NCBI GenBank assembly: GCA_018806985.1 | Contig: JADANN010000459.1 | Span: 248,001-312,000 of the forward strand | Origin: Angiostrongylus vasorum | Taxonomy: Eukaryota; Nematoda; Chromadorea; Rhabditida; Metastrongylidae | Length of the DNA stretch: 64,000 nt | Direction of reading: 5' to 3' | Position numbers and translations under genes: made by a program | The notes under the pieces: generated by a model | What the model was told of the DNA's origin: nothing | The model's input: only the letters and a program-made list of their open reading frames with translations | Database searches by the model: none | Shown here: piece by piece, positions 13,401 to 24,700 of the stretch | Numbering within the stretch: position 1 is the first letter of the stretch | Layout of the letters: every line of letters starts with the position of its first letter

Positions 13401-14305
13401 TGAACGCAGTCCTGTTTGACGCTTTCCGCTCTTGTTTTCTCCTGTTAAAATCTTTCTTTTAAATATATATTAGGGGGTGAATTGTAACACAAAGTATCAG
13501 TTTTTGTGCGCATGCGGTTTATTTTCTAAATAATAAGTTTGAAAGGATATGACAATTGAGAATTCGAGTTTTCGAATGTGTCAGAACTCGTGTTTTTTTC
13601 TTTATTTTCTGATACTTTTGATGTTTTTCTAGTTACTGGGATGACCACGAATGCCATCGTAATGTCTTTTGCTTGCTTACTTACTTGGATACTTGGACGG
13701 CCCGACCTCACTGGTTGTGCGCGCCCCAGCATATTCTCCATTTTTCGGAGGTTTTCTAGTTTAACCATTCTGTTTCTCCGGAGTCCCGAGGTCAGCTTGG
13801 CCAAAGTCTGCCTCAGGTCGTCACCACCACAGGCAGTCGCAGCCTTTGTGGATCAGAGAGAGGTTTGTCACCATGCGACTAGTTTTATACCAGGGCGATC
13901 CTGGTATCGGTTTACTCTTAGCAGGGCTTCCTGATGGAAACGTCGGACTCTTTCTGAGCTTGGGAGACTTTGCCGGGGAGTCGAATCCCCACGCTGTTCA
14001 TAGCAGCCGGAAATCCAAGAACACCTCCCAGCCACGATGAGGCGGTGCACCGTTGGGAGGAATGTCTTTTGCTAGAGTCATGAATTTCATTAAAGCAGTT
14101 TCAGTACCCTCGATGTCATATTTTCTCAGTTTCTATTGATGCCTTCTCATTCAGAGTAAGCCGATGGCCAACATTTGTGAGGAAGTGGATAGTAACAGCG
14201 GTGGGTCTGTGCACGATACCAGTCATCATCCATCCCATCGATTCAGCGGTTGAAATCGGTATGGATAAAACTTTGCGTAGATTCTACAAGTACGAGCACT
14301 GTTGA
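10442..14305 (+). CDS. mtp-18: mitochondrial fission process protein 1 (MTFP1/MTP-18), complete
   Basis: Four exons join in phase: 10442-10529, 12079-12206, 12997-13142 and 14155-14305, giving 513 bases (170 residues plus TGA). Length matches the family (human MTFP1 is about 166 residues). Hallmarks in order are RNTPVRYLGYANEIGEAF (residues ~25-42), GYACADALDKS in a hydrophobic segment, DTFIWQSLASVIIPGFTINR (~85-105) and RWPTFVRKW then TIPVIIHPIDSAVE near the C terminus. MTFP1 is an inner-membrane protein needed for mitochondrial fission and cristae integrity. The second acceptor (CCTTTGAG/G) is weaker than usual, but it restores GYANE exactly. Intron 1 carries a 115-bp tandem duplication and an R1 insertion. 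Introns 2 and 3 each carry one further R1 copy. The same gene is X-linked in C. elegans, as I recall. Confidence 0.94.
10883..11112 (+). repeat. direct tandem duplication, two units of about 115 bp
   Basis: Both units contain, in the same order, a variant of TTCTATTGTATTGCTCGCAG, a variant of ATCATGAGG..TT.AAAACAT, and TTCTGTTAAATTTCTCAACAT. The units differ by about one base in seven, so the duplication is old. It lies in intron 1 of the MTFP1 gene and is not obviously coding. Confidence 0.7.
11329..11714 (-). repeat. R1 SINE-like element, full length
   Basis: Read on the minus strand, it starts with the hairpin CCTCCCAACGGTTTACCG and runs through the body to a tail of ATCCAAGTATCC-type repeats. 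The plus strand shows CTTGGATACTTGGATGG at the left and the hairpin ending GGGAGG at 11,714. It lies in intron 1 of the MTFP1 gene. A clean target duplication was not evident. Confidence 0.8.
12391..12729 (-). repeat. R1 SINE-like element, internally shortened
   Basis: Same family as the 11.3-kb copy, with the tail end at left (ACTTGTATACTTGGATGG) and the hairpin end at 12,729. It is about 45 bp shorter, having lost part of the segment next to the hairpin. It lies in intron 2 of the MTFP1 gene. Confidence 0.8.
13661..14073 (-). repeat. R1 SINE-like element with 13-bp target duplication
   Basis: The element occupies 13,674-14,060 and is flanked by perfect direct repeats AATGTCTTTTGCT at 13,661-13,673 and 14,061-14,073. 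The left end has three to four copies of a CTTACTTGGAT-type unit (the tail). The right end is the CCTCCCAGCCACGATGAGG hairpin. A target duplication of this length is typical of LINE-driven retrotransposition and argues against a MITE. It lies in intron 3 of the MTFP1 gene. Confidence 0.88.
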
Positions 14306-15147
14306 CTGAATCAAATATGTTTAGGAAATAGGCAATATAGGCAATCTGTCATCGTATGTAAATAGGATAGATTATCATTTATCCTTTATGTATATATGAC
14401 AATTGAGAATGAATTTTAGTGGACCATTGATATCACATATGGATTGTTCAACGAATTGGTTTCCTTTGCTATATACGGTCAAGAATATAGCATAGCTCTT
14501 GAACAATTGAGTGTTTTGTCGATGTTGTGGTTTTCAGATCTGACTTGGGATATCATTGCAACTTTGGTCGCATAAGAAGTGTATAACAAGCTCGTATTAG
14601 CCTATGAGAAACTGTGGTACTGGTATGCTATGCCGTAGTGAAACGAAATGTTCTAGAGGTGCAGCATATTAGTAGATTGTTGAGTTTTAAATACACTCGC
14701 GACGACATCTAATTTTGGGTGGCAGCTTCCTTGAATGGCGCGTTCCTGCCGTTATGCGCATTGAGTTCTAACTGCACTATTCCTTGTGTTTCCAAAGAAA
14801 TAGACATCAAGTACAGTCGTGGTTAACAACGACCTATGTAGTACTTATTCGGTGTAGGAGGCAACGAATCGATCCCAAGCACTTGCATATTTGTGTTGGT
14901 ACTGCATGTCTTCGATCCAGCATCCTCATCCTCTGTACTAAGTTCACCAACAGACTGTCTGGTGGAACCAACGAACTCCCCAGAGGAACATTTTTCTTGT
15001 TAGTTATAAAGTATGCTAGGTAATCTTTATCTGCCGGTGAGCGTCTCCAGTAGGAAACTGTCGTCGCAAACATATCAACTACTGTCCATGTCATAATAAC
15101 CGTTAAGAAGTTCCGTGTTCTTCCATTTTAGAAGGCAAATAGTTTAT

Positions 15148-15362
15148 ACTGAAGGTAATACAACCACAGGATTGCTGAGATATTTGCAAAACTCCGGACC
15201 GCAGGTGTTTGCGGTGGGGAACGAAGGCGCTATTGTTCTTTCCGGGGAGTAACGCGTTCACCACCACACCATGCGGCTGCTTCGTTTCGCCTGTCTCTCA
15301 GCCGGAGTTTTGCAACTATCTCAGCAATCTTGTGGTTGTATTTCGCTTAATAACCTGCCATA
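15148..15362. repeat. R3 repeat with inverted arms
   Basis: The centre carries the R3 words GCAAAACTCCGGACCGCAGG, GGTGGGGAACGAA, CACCACCACACCATGCGG and TTCGTTTCGCCTGTCTCTCAG. The outer parts mirror each other: AATACAACCACAGGATTGCTGAG at the left and CTCAGCAATCTTGTGGTTGTATT at the right. The locus can therefore fold back on itself (arms of about 43 bases). Confidence 0.75.
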
Positions 15363-15414
15363 AAAAGTATAGAAGGCAGAAAATAAAAGGTAAAATGCTG
15401 AGGGTAATATTTTT

Positions 15415-15593
15415 CCTGTTGCCCAGTGTATCGCATTCATTTCGTCTTGCAACGTCTGCACTGTCCACTTCTCACACTTATGACACATGCCATCCAGTTT
15501 TGAATATCGGTTGATGTTCTCTGTTGTGACTGCTGTAATTAGGAAGCTTTTGTGCTTGCAGGTAGGACACACTTTCAAAAGTAATCGTGTGTA
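15415..15593 (-). other. exon-like frame with two CxxC pairs, unassigned
   Basis: A minus-strand frame opens after a good acceptor (TTTTTGTCCAG/AT) and encodes LLLKVCPTCKHKS, about 25 residues, then GMCHKCEKWTVQTLQ. Two CxxC pairs about 27 residues apart suggest a zinc ribbon or knuckle. Codon use looks coding, but no neighbouring exon or donor was found and the frame runs into the R3 repeat. It may be an exon of an unrecognised gene, a transposon remnant or chance. I do not assign a function. Confidence 0.25.
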
Positions 15594-17056
15594 ATCTGGA
15601 CAAAAATTTCTTCATTAGTCACATCATTGTAGTCGAGATACTTAATTCTAACTCTGCATTGAGTAAATACTGCGTTTTTTTTTCGGAAATTAAAGTGCTG
15701 TAAAAATTACAGAAGCTGGGTTGAAGTTGCAATGAAACATTGCAGAAAAAGTTGGATATGATCCGCTGCAGCTAGTTGGATGGCCATGTAGGCAATTCTT
15801 GAGAGCTGAATACGTTAAAACAAACATTTTGAATGCCAAAAGGCCAGAAATCATGCTGAACTGTTAGCGAGGAATTCAGTTTGGATTATCACTGTGCAAA
15901 AAATTATGCTGTTCGACGAAAACGTGATATTAATGTTGAGCAGCTGAAATCTGCGAAATTTGCATCACTACTGTTCGTCATCGGCATCTAGGAGCGAATG
16001 CCTTCTGCAGTTTCTGCGAAGGAAGTTATTCACTTCCCAGTTATATATGCATGTCATGAGCGTATTAAACATAATCCCCATATTGGTAGTTACTGATTGT
16101 CTTTAAGAGGATTAAAGCAAAGGGTTTTCGAAATCCATAAATCAAGAGCATTTTGTTTTATATTGTCGTAAAATGTTTTTTTAATAACGTCAACAAATCT
16201 CACCCAGACAAATATATTTTGTTTACTCCGATCAATCGTGAAACAGATATGTCACACTATAAAGTGCTTACCAATCTCTGAATATTTAGCAGTGAAATTA
16301 TATTCAAGATTATTTTAGGGTTTCTTAACGATGCCAACAAATAATAGCACTGGGCCGTTCTCAATCATGTGCGGGGTCCACATTTTTGCTGGTAGTCCGT
16401 TGTCAACTGTCCATTTGAAGCCTAACCTTACTTTTTTATCGACAACGCCATAATGTTATCATCTAGGGCGTGGCTATAATTCTATGTTCTGGAATGAGAG
16501 GAACATTTAATTTGTATGTGTAAAAGAGAAGTCACTTGCATTCAATCAAATACAAGTTAGGTAGCAGCTGCTACCAAGGTAATACTAGCATATTTTCCTT
16601 GAATGGGAATACGAACAATTAACCCACCATGAAACCACTAATGCAGTTTCCCTAAGTGTTGATGCTAGTAAGTGGTAAGCTGACTTGTAATAGAACCAAA
16701 AGTTAAATGGAGCTATTTTCATTTTCCTAGTGCAGCTGACAATCTTATAGGAAACTGATTACTGATTTATGTGAGTCACCGCTGATATTCCCGTGAATTC
16801 GCTTGGTTCATTTATTTACTTTAGCCATTTAAACGTGTGGAAATTATTCGAGCTTAATATGACTTGGCTTGGATTGTTCGATTCGGTGGAAAAAATAATA
16901 TATTTCGCTTGACTTAAGAGGCTTTGTATTGTGTATACGTCAGATTCAAAGCTTGCACAAGTTGTAAACTATCAAAACTGTTTCGCCCATTCGTAAGCAA
17001 AACAGTGCTCTCAATAGACTGCGACCACACCTGTCAAACACCTAGTCGGTCAATGG

Positions 17057-17443
17057 TCTGCTCGAAATACTTGTTACACTTGATACTTGAATGGCCCGTA
17101 CTCACCGGTTATGTGGGCCCCAGCATAATCTCCATTTTTCGGAGATTTGCTGGTTAAGTAATTGTAGTTCCCTGGAATCCCGCGATCAGCCTGGCCAAAG
17201 TCTACCCTAGGTCGTCATCACCACAGGCAGTGGCAGCCCTTGTGGATCAGAGGGAGATTTCCCGCCATGCGACTTTGATACCAGGACGACGGTGGTCCTG
17301 GTATTGGTTTACTCTTAGCCAGGCGTCCTAATAGAAAGGCCGGACTCCTCAGCTTCGGAGACCCTGCCAGGGGATCGACACCCAGGAGAACCTCCCAGCC
17401 ACGATGAGGCGGTAAACCGTTGGGAGGTCTGCTCGAAATACTT
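17057..17443 (-). repeat. R1 SINE-like element with 16-bp target duplication
   Basis: The direct repeats TCTGCTCGAAATACTT (17,057-17,072 and 17,428-17,443) flank the element at 17,073-17,427. The tail (CTTGATACTTGAATGG) is at the left and the hairpin (CCTCCCAGCCACGATGAGG) at the right. This is the clearest insertion footprint in the family. Confidence 0.9.
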
Positions 17444-18716
17444 AAAAAAGATTTCGATGAAGTAGTAGTGTGAATTTTGAGATCATGTCGTTTAACAGTC
17501 GAATTTTCTTGTTTCTTTTTTTTTAATAGTACAACGTGCATTGAACCAAATGTGATTCTTGAAATGAAAATGAGTGGAAAGCCGTCTTTCCAATCCAAGT
17601 AGTTTTATTTTCCTTATTGGCTTTTTTACTAATATTGGATGTTCATGGGAATGTTCTGCGTTATGTTCCTGAAATATCGGTAGAAGCGACACTATTATAA
17701 TCAAAAATCTTGAGGGTAAGTCAAATATTTTCGATAGAGCATGTGGAGAGCCTCTTAATGGACGCTTATGCTGATATGCTTATGATAAGAAGTTTTTTAT
17801 CGAAGTGAGTTGCATGAACCTTGTAAACTGTAGAATATGATTCATGTCTATCCACATAATTCTCTTAAACAATGAACACGAAATGATTCCATTGCACCTA
17901 CGTAAGTTCACCGATTATTTTTAATGCATATTTGAGTTGTCTGGTGGCTTTTTTTTCGAGCTACACGATGAATATCTTGCTTTTGTATAATCTCTTTGTT
18001 TATTGTTTTTCACCTGATGCCAGTCATGGGTCCTTCCCAACTTTTTGCTGTTCGTTTTGGACATTGGTGTTTTTATTGAGCATATTGGAGCTTATTTGGT
18101 GGAGATGAGCGAAAACCACATCCTGTGTAGTCCCAATTCACTTGATTGAAGGCTACGAGCAGAATACAGTGAACGTATGCGCAAGCATGCATAGTTGTTT
18201 TTATCCAATGTTTAGGCTCTTAGTTATGGTCATAGGATCGGCTACTTGACCACGCGACTAACTGGGTCGACTTGGTCGCAGTAGGGAGCTCCGTGGCTCC
18301 TGTAATGTACTACAAAAACTGGCTAAATTAGACTTATATACACTGTTATCTAAACTCACTTTCAAAAGAGTTGACTTCAGTTTGATTTTTACTGTGATCT
18401 CTGCAAATATGCATAGAAACTGAGGATACTCGCCAACTTCCACAGATGAGAAATTAGTGAACATTTGGTTAACACATTACTATATTTTTTCCTGCATTAG
18501 GATCGTAAATTTCCTGAAGCGTCTGCTTTGTTGGACGTCCATACGGCGACGAAAGTGGAGGGTGGGACGGAAGGGCATATCCATGTGACGTCTCATTTGA
18601 GATCCCGCCTCTGTATGTGACACCTCATTATCCGAGTTCTACCCTCTAGCTCTATATTGCCAGACTGTCTCTTCCTCAAAAATACAAAAGAACATTCCTG
18701 AGATGTCTGTCTGTTT

Positions 18717-18720
18717 CAGA
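18717..18720 (+). promoter_or_regulatory. candidate trans-splice acceptor for the ligand-gated channel gene
   Basis: The sequence TGTCTGTCTGTTTCAG/A is a strong nematode acceptor 77 bases before the ATG at 18,797. No upstream exon was recognised, so it could be a spliced-leader site or a cis acceptor for a 5' UTR exon. A short frame starting at 18,730 (16 codons, then TAG) precedes the proposed start. Confidence 0.35.
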
Positions 18721-18796
18721 AGCAACTAAATGCTGATTTCTATTTATTTTCATTATATTCTATTCGCTGCAACACATTAGTTGGTAGCCGGAGGCA

Positions 18797-21700
18797 ATGA
18801 TTATTTCGTACCTGGCCCGGATTATACTTATTCTGCCAGACCTCTCTGCATCTGATAATGATCGTCTTATCAATATCGCCCAGAACTCTCGGGCTAAACT
18901 GGAACATGCTAATAAATTCGTTCATAACTCACGAGCCAATTCCACTTCTCAGCTACCTCTCGGAGCTAAATCTCCTTATGAATTACCGTCAATTCCGGAG
19001 CGACCTTATAATGGTGCAACATCTTTGGAAGGTGTCCTCGATGGGGACCATCAACTCTGGAAGACTCCTAAGACGGGAGAGGACCAGTTTTTCGAGCATT
19101 CATGCATCCCAATAAACGATACACTGCGGAAACATCTTTTGCAGGAACTGTTCTCCGATGCCTATGATAAAAACAACCTGCCAAGCTCAAACTCCACTGA
19201 GACCTCGTGCAGCAGTTTTGTTCTTCAAATCAATAACTAAATCGAGCACCTGTCGTAAGTGGCAGAGATATTTTTCTGGAAAAAAGCAACAAGCCACCGA
19301 ATTTTTTTTTCTAATGGAATATCCATATTTTTTCGAGTAGTAGTTAATTGTGATTTGAAGCTGTTTGAGACGCTAGAAAAATCTAGATGGGAAAACTACA
19401 ACTTTAGGAGGTTATGTGTGATATAGTAAAATGTTTGTTTTGGGTTTGACTTATCAAAAACAAGCTAGTAGTGACGTGTTTTCTTCTTTCACCTTAATAA
19501 TGTTTATGACAATTGTGTTGAAAGTGAGAAAAGTAAACGAGTTGAGATAATCACTGCTGTTTCATAGACGCGAGGCAACGGTAGGAACTTCTAATCAAAA
19601 ACTCTTTAACGCAACAACCAATTTTCCACAAAGTCATCAAATATTTTTTCATTTTCACGTTTTTTTTAAGGAAATCTTGTTGTCTTTTCGTAGATGAGGT
19701 TTTTGATAGATGGGTATGTATGCTTGTGCTTCTCCATGTTCACCGATGAACTCTGTCGTAGCGAATATAACTTCTATGTTTCCCTAATACCGCCATCAAA
19801 TTAAGTTTAAGGCAAGGCATATTAAGAGATCGTTTAGAAATATCGACAGTATGTTTTCAAGAGCCTAAAATCCCATACTTTGTTCCTGGCGGATTGCAGT
19901 AAAACCCGGAATTGCGCCTATCGAACAATCACTGATTTTGGGTCGTCCTTGGAGACGTTTAAAATATTCAAGTTTGTTATGCACAAGAGCTTTACAATGC
20001 AATTGAGAGCTTAGAAATGCGTCTTATTCCCCATTATTAGGTTAACTTTTGATGTGAACACTCTCAAATGGCTTATCCCTCCTCATCATCTTAGGTGAAC
20101 TTGTGCTGGGTGTCGAACATTGATGTCTAGCAGAAGGTTCCTCTCTAGTCATGGTCATCGAAATTGAGGAGCAGTTCGATTTCAATATCCTTAAGCCCAA
20201 ATAAGAATGACCAACACCGGAGATCTCGATAGCTCTGAATAAAACTGGTTGCAAAGCGGATACTTTCCTCAAATCGATAATCGGGCGTCTCTCAGTGGTG
20301 AACACTTAAAAACAGGAGTCCGGAGAAGAAATTTTGCTCGACCTGCAAGAAATCTAGCTTCAACGTCTCGTGTATTCCGCGTTGTCGTTCATTAACTTTA
20401 CAAATCTTAGGTAAAGGATGAAGCTCCTTGCGTTGACCAATGAATTCGATTTGATCAAGCATCGAAGAACTGATTTAATGCATGTTGATTTTGTAAAATG
20501 ACTTGCGGTGGCCTAGTCCGTCAGTCAAGCAGTGCTGCTAACATCCGAAGCAAGTTTTATACCAATTTGTATACCCCCGAAGAGATAGAAGGCTTAGTGA
20601 GCTCGAGCTACGGGATCGAAGGAGTCATCGACCCATTGTGTATTGCAGTGCACCTTTAACATCAAGGCAATGAGATAACCTGTCTAATGTAATCTAATCT
20701 GAAGTTTGCGATATAAGTCAGTTCAAAACATAACATTCAGGGATCTTTCTTTCCCTATATATACAACACGAGAGCAGCTTTCTCTGATATGACCCTTCAT
20801 TTCCTCTTTGACACTCCAGATCACATCAAGCTTTACGTGATTATTGTGCAAAAGATTGAAGTGAAAAAACGACATATATATATATATATATATATGTATA
20901 TAATTAAAAATGTCTTTTATACGATGCCTCTCAGCGGTTTACAGCCGCATCGTGACTGAGAGGTTTTCGCTGGGTGTCGGGCTGCGATGTCCAGCATAGG
21001 AACTCATCTCACCGGCAGGGTTTCCCATGTCAAGAAAAAGGTACGGCGTTTCCATGAGAAAGCCCAGCTAAGAGTAAAGCAATACCAATACCACGGTCTA
21101 CCACCGTCCTGGTACCCAACTAGTTGCATGGTGGCAAATCTCCCTCTGGTTCACAAGGGCGGCGACTGATGACGGTGACGTCCTGGGGGCAGACTTTGGC
21201 TAGAACCACAATGGCTGAACCAACAAAACTATGAAAAAAACGGAAATTATACTGGGACGCGCACAACCAGTGACGACGGGCCATTCAAGTTACAAACTGA
21301 GTACGTATTGTACCATGACGCGTGAATTCTATATCATACGTTGGTGACTCCGGTTTTCTGTGTACCTATCAGTTACCGATTACATTGACATATGAGACTC
21401 TACGCCTTTGCACCATATTTGGAGAAACCAATTGAAGAGAAAGAAGGATCGGAAGATTTGGAACAGAAGACTCAGATGAGAATGGAAACCGTCTCACATG
21501 GCTCTTCTCCAGATTTCCGGCAGAGGAGGTCGTTCATAGGAAAGGAGAAAATTCAATGTTTTGCAAGATATCGTCTTTGCCTCAACAAACCAAAGGTGGA
21601 AACTCTTTGACACCATCTTGATAAGGACCTTTCTCAATTCTATTTGATCACCATCTTCTCTATATCAGGATTTAAATCATCTACCAGCTGGAAACAATCA

Positions 21701-24700
21701 CCACCTAAGAAAGAGAGAAGTAAAGGCTGCGAAAATGTTTTGGACGTCATCCTGTTCCTGTGTGGTTTATAAATGGACGAAGATTTGACTAGTGAAAATA
21801 ATCCACTGGGTAACGTAGTTCGCAATTATGTCGAATACCACTCATCTCATTTGTCATGACTATAGGGCTGTACCTTGCTCATCACCGAAAAACTCTAGAA
21901 GAGAATAAAGCTGGAGTGAAATCCAATTTCAAAGCACAAGGCCGGTAATAACTGCATTCTGGAAAGCCATTTACTGCTTTATGACAAGTGATATGACTTT
22001 TGACTTCTTTCGGAAATATTTATCGGAACATTTTTTTTTAAAAAGAAGCGACAAGGAGCTTCGCGCAGGGCCATCCAGCTTGAGATGACATTCCCACAGG
22101 GCTTTCTAAAACAAACCTCAGTTTTTTTTTGAATGTATACATCTACACCCACTTCACGAATATCATCCTGTGACACATTTCAAAGATTTCGGTTGAAACC
22201 CAAACAAATTGCATTATTCTAAAAGGAGTACATCGGTATAATAGTAAAATCGAAGTATTTTATCAAAACTACGGGCAGGTCTTTCTCTAAACATTGTCAA
22301 CTACGAAGAAACGAGTTCAACAGTGTCGAAGCTGTTTTGCGAGCTATCTTGGACTGTTGGATGATCTTTTACTGCTTAATAACTCTACCATATTGCTAGC
22401 AACTTTATCATGGAAATAGGTTGTTCTTCCATCGATCATTTATTGTTCACCACCACAATGCAGTGAGTTGTAAAGTCTCTTGATTGCGATGGGAGTTACA
22501 TGCACATAAAGTTTCTGTTATCTAATGTTCGATTTTTTAAAGAATTTTGCTTCGTTAGCGAAACTTATGTGGTGCTACCGTGTAACTGAAGGTATATGGA
22601 GAAGAACACTTGCACGAAGGAGTCCAAGAGTGACAAATATTTTTAGGGCGACCATCATCAAGAAGTTTAAACCTTTTTGTCGGACACTTTAACTGGTAAT
22701 TCGTAGTTTGGAACGATTAATGGATGAAAGAATGACATCCACAGACGTTACCATCACAATCAAAGCAGGATACCACCACTAATGTTGTCATGAGAGCAAT
22801 AAGCGAGTGAGAGATATGCTGTTGTCGAAGTGACTCATGAAGATGAGGAGCTGTTTAAATAGATATTCAGATAGATATAATAGGTAGATAAGTAGATATT
22901 TAAATAGATATAGTAGAATTCTGTGGGAAATCTCTGATCGTGGCTCTGTTTGGAATTATTGGTTGAGTACTTCCTGTGTCCAAAATTCTTGTGAGTTCAA
23001 AGAAAAGTGGCGTCAGCGGAAATAGATGCATTGCGTTGTTATGTCGTCTCAGATAAAACTCGGTGAAATTGAACGTAAAATAATAGAAGGAAGAGAGGAT
23101 GAGGATCGACTTGAAATAGGGAAATGAGCTGATGAAAAATCTTTAAGCTGTTAGATTCAAGCAATTGATGATAAGATACTTTTGAAAGAAAAGCTTTAAT
23201 TAACGAAGAGTAGTGGCGAACATGTGCATGTGAGCGATGTGTCCTGAAAAACCTGAGAATTGATCACTACTAGTCGCAAAGGACAGTAGATGCCATTTCA
23301 TGAGTGAAAGAGGATTCCGGTCTGACTTGTTAGCTTAGGTTACTTTGAAGGAACTGCGCTACGAAATTTTCGCTGGGTTGAGTGGGATTTCTCTATTACT
23401 TCCCGCTACCCTTCTTCTTTTTGTTAGTTTAAAATTGTGATTGAGATAAGACCACACCTCTTAATCAGACATGAAGAAGGCGTTAATTTTCTGCCTTTGT
23501 CTTCCACAAATTTGTTCATTTCTGGAAATTTTCAAACGATGGAAATCAGGAAGGAGGAGAGGGTGTTTCGTTGGTGCTTTAGAAACCAGACTATTATGAG
23601 CTCTTAACTTGTGAAAATTTCCAACATCATATATCGTTTTCACGCTTTTAATCTGCATTTAAAACGCAAAAGGTCGACGAAGTAGAAACAGATTATTGAG
23701 TTTATCGCATTCGTTATTTCATTTACTTCATTGTTAACAACTAACATTAACACAAGAAAACAATACTCTTTAGGTCATTGTCGAACTTACTGTTCAATCT
23801 ATAACAGAAATCAGTGAGTTCTCAAGCAGTTTCAAGGCGGACGTTTGGTTCTCCCAGATATGGAGAGATCCTCGACTTGACTTTACGGATAGAAACTACT
23901 GCATAAGGAATATCTCGTTAGCTGCTCATAAACTTCCACAACTGTGGTCTCCCAACGTGTGCTTCGTGAACAGCAAAAAGGTGGAAATTCATTCGTCACC
24001 ATCTCAAAATATTTTGCTTCTGGTATTTCCCAATGGAACTGTATGGCTTAATTTTCGGGTTTCTCTCATTGGACCATGTAAACTTGACCTCACCTATTTC
24101 CCAATGGACCGACAGTCTTGCAATTTAGTGTTTGAGGTTAGTTTAAGTTTGCTTTCTTGACTCGTTGTTAACTTTTGCAGTGTTTTCGATTCTGCCCTTA
24201 AGCGCTAGTTCGAGATTCCCACTCAATTGTAGTAAGGCAAGTTGTTTGACATAGAGCTATATCTGGTATGAATCATCTATTATGGCATGAAAAACTCTGG
24301 TAGAACTAACTCGGATTAACAGTTCTAGATTGCATAAATAAACTCATCTAGAAGGTTCCAGCACTCTTGAAGAGCGGTTTTTCGAGAATGACAATGTCTA
24401 CATTAAACTTTTTCTGTTGTAACTCAAACGTCGTTACAAAACCCTGGCATGTTTTGCTCCAAAAAGGACTTTTTCTTCACTGAGTACTAGTTACGGTAGC
24501 ACTCTACGTACTATTCTGGTACAGTCGAAATGTTTCAGCTCCAACCAGTACGTGCAAGTTACCAATAAAAGAGTCCATCGACCACATCTAAATGCTAAGA
24601 AAATTGTTAAACCATATTGTGAGTGAAACCAATCCTACACTTGGTGATTGGGGGGTTTCTTATTGGTCGAAATGCTTTATTAAATTTGAAGTTCTGAGAA

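Larger units (their letters stand above)
14306..18718. other. intergenic, repeats and one orphan exon-like frame
   Basis: Between the end of the MTFP1 gene and the channel gene, I recognise an R3 repeat (15.15-15.36 kb), an R1 insertion (17.07-17.43 kb) and an exon-like minus-strand frame with two CxxC pairs next to the R3 copy. Nothing else is supported. Confidence 0.5.
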
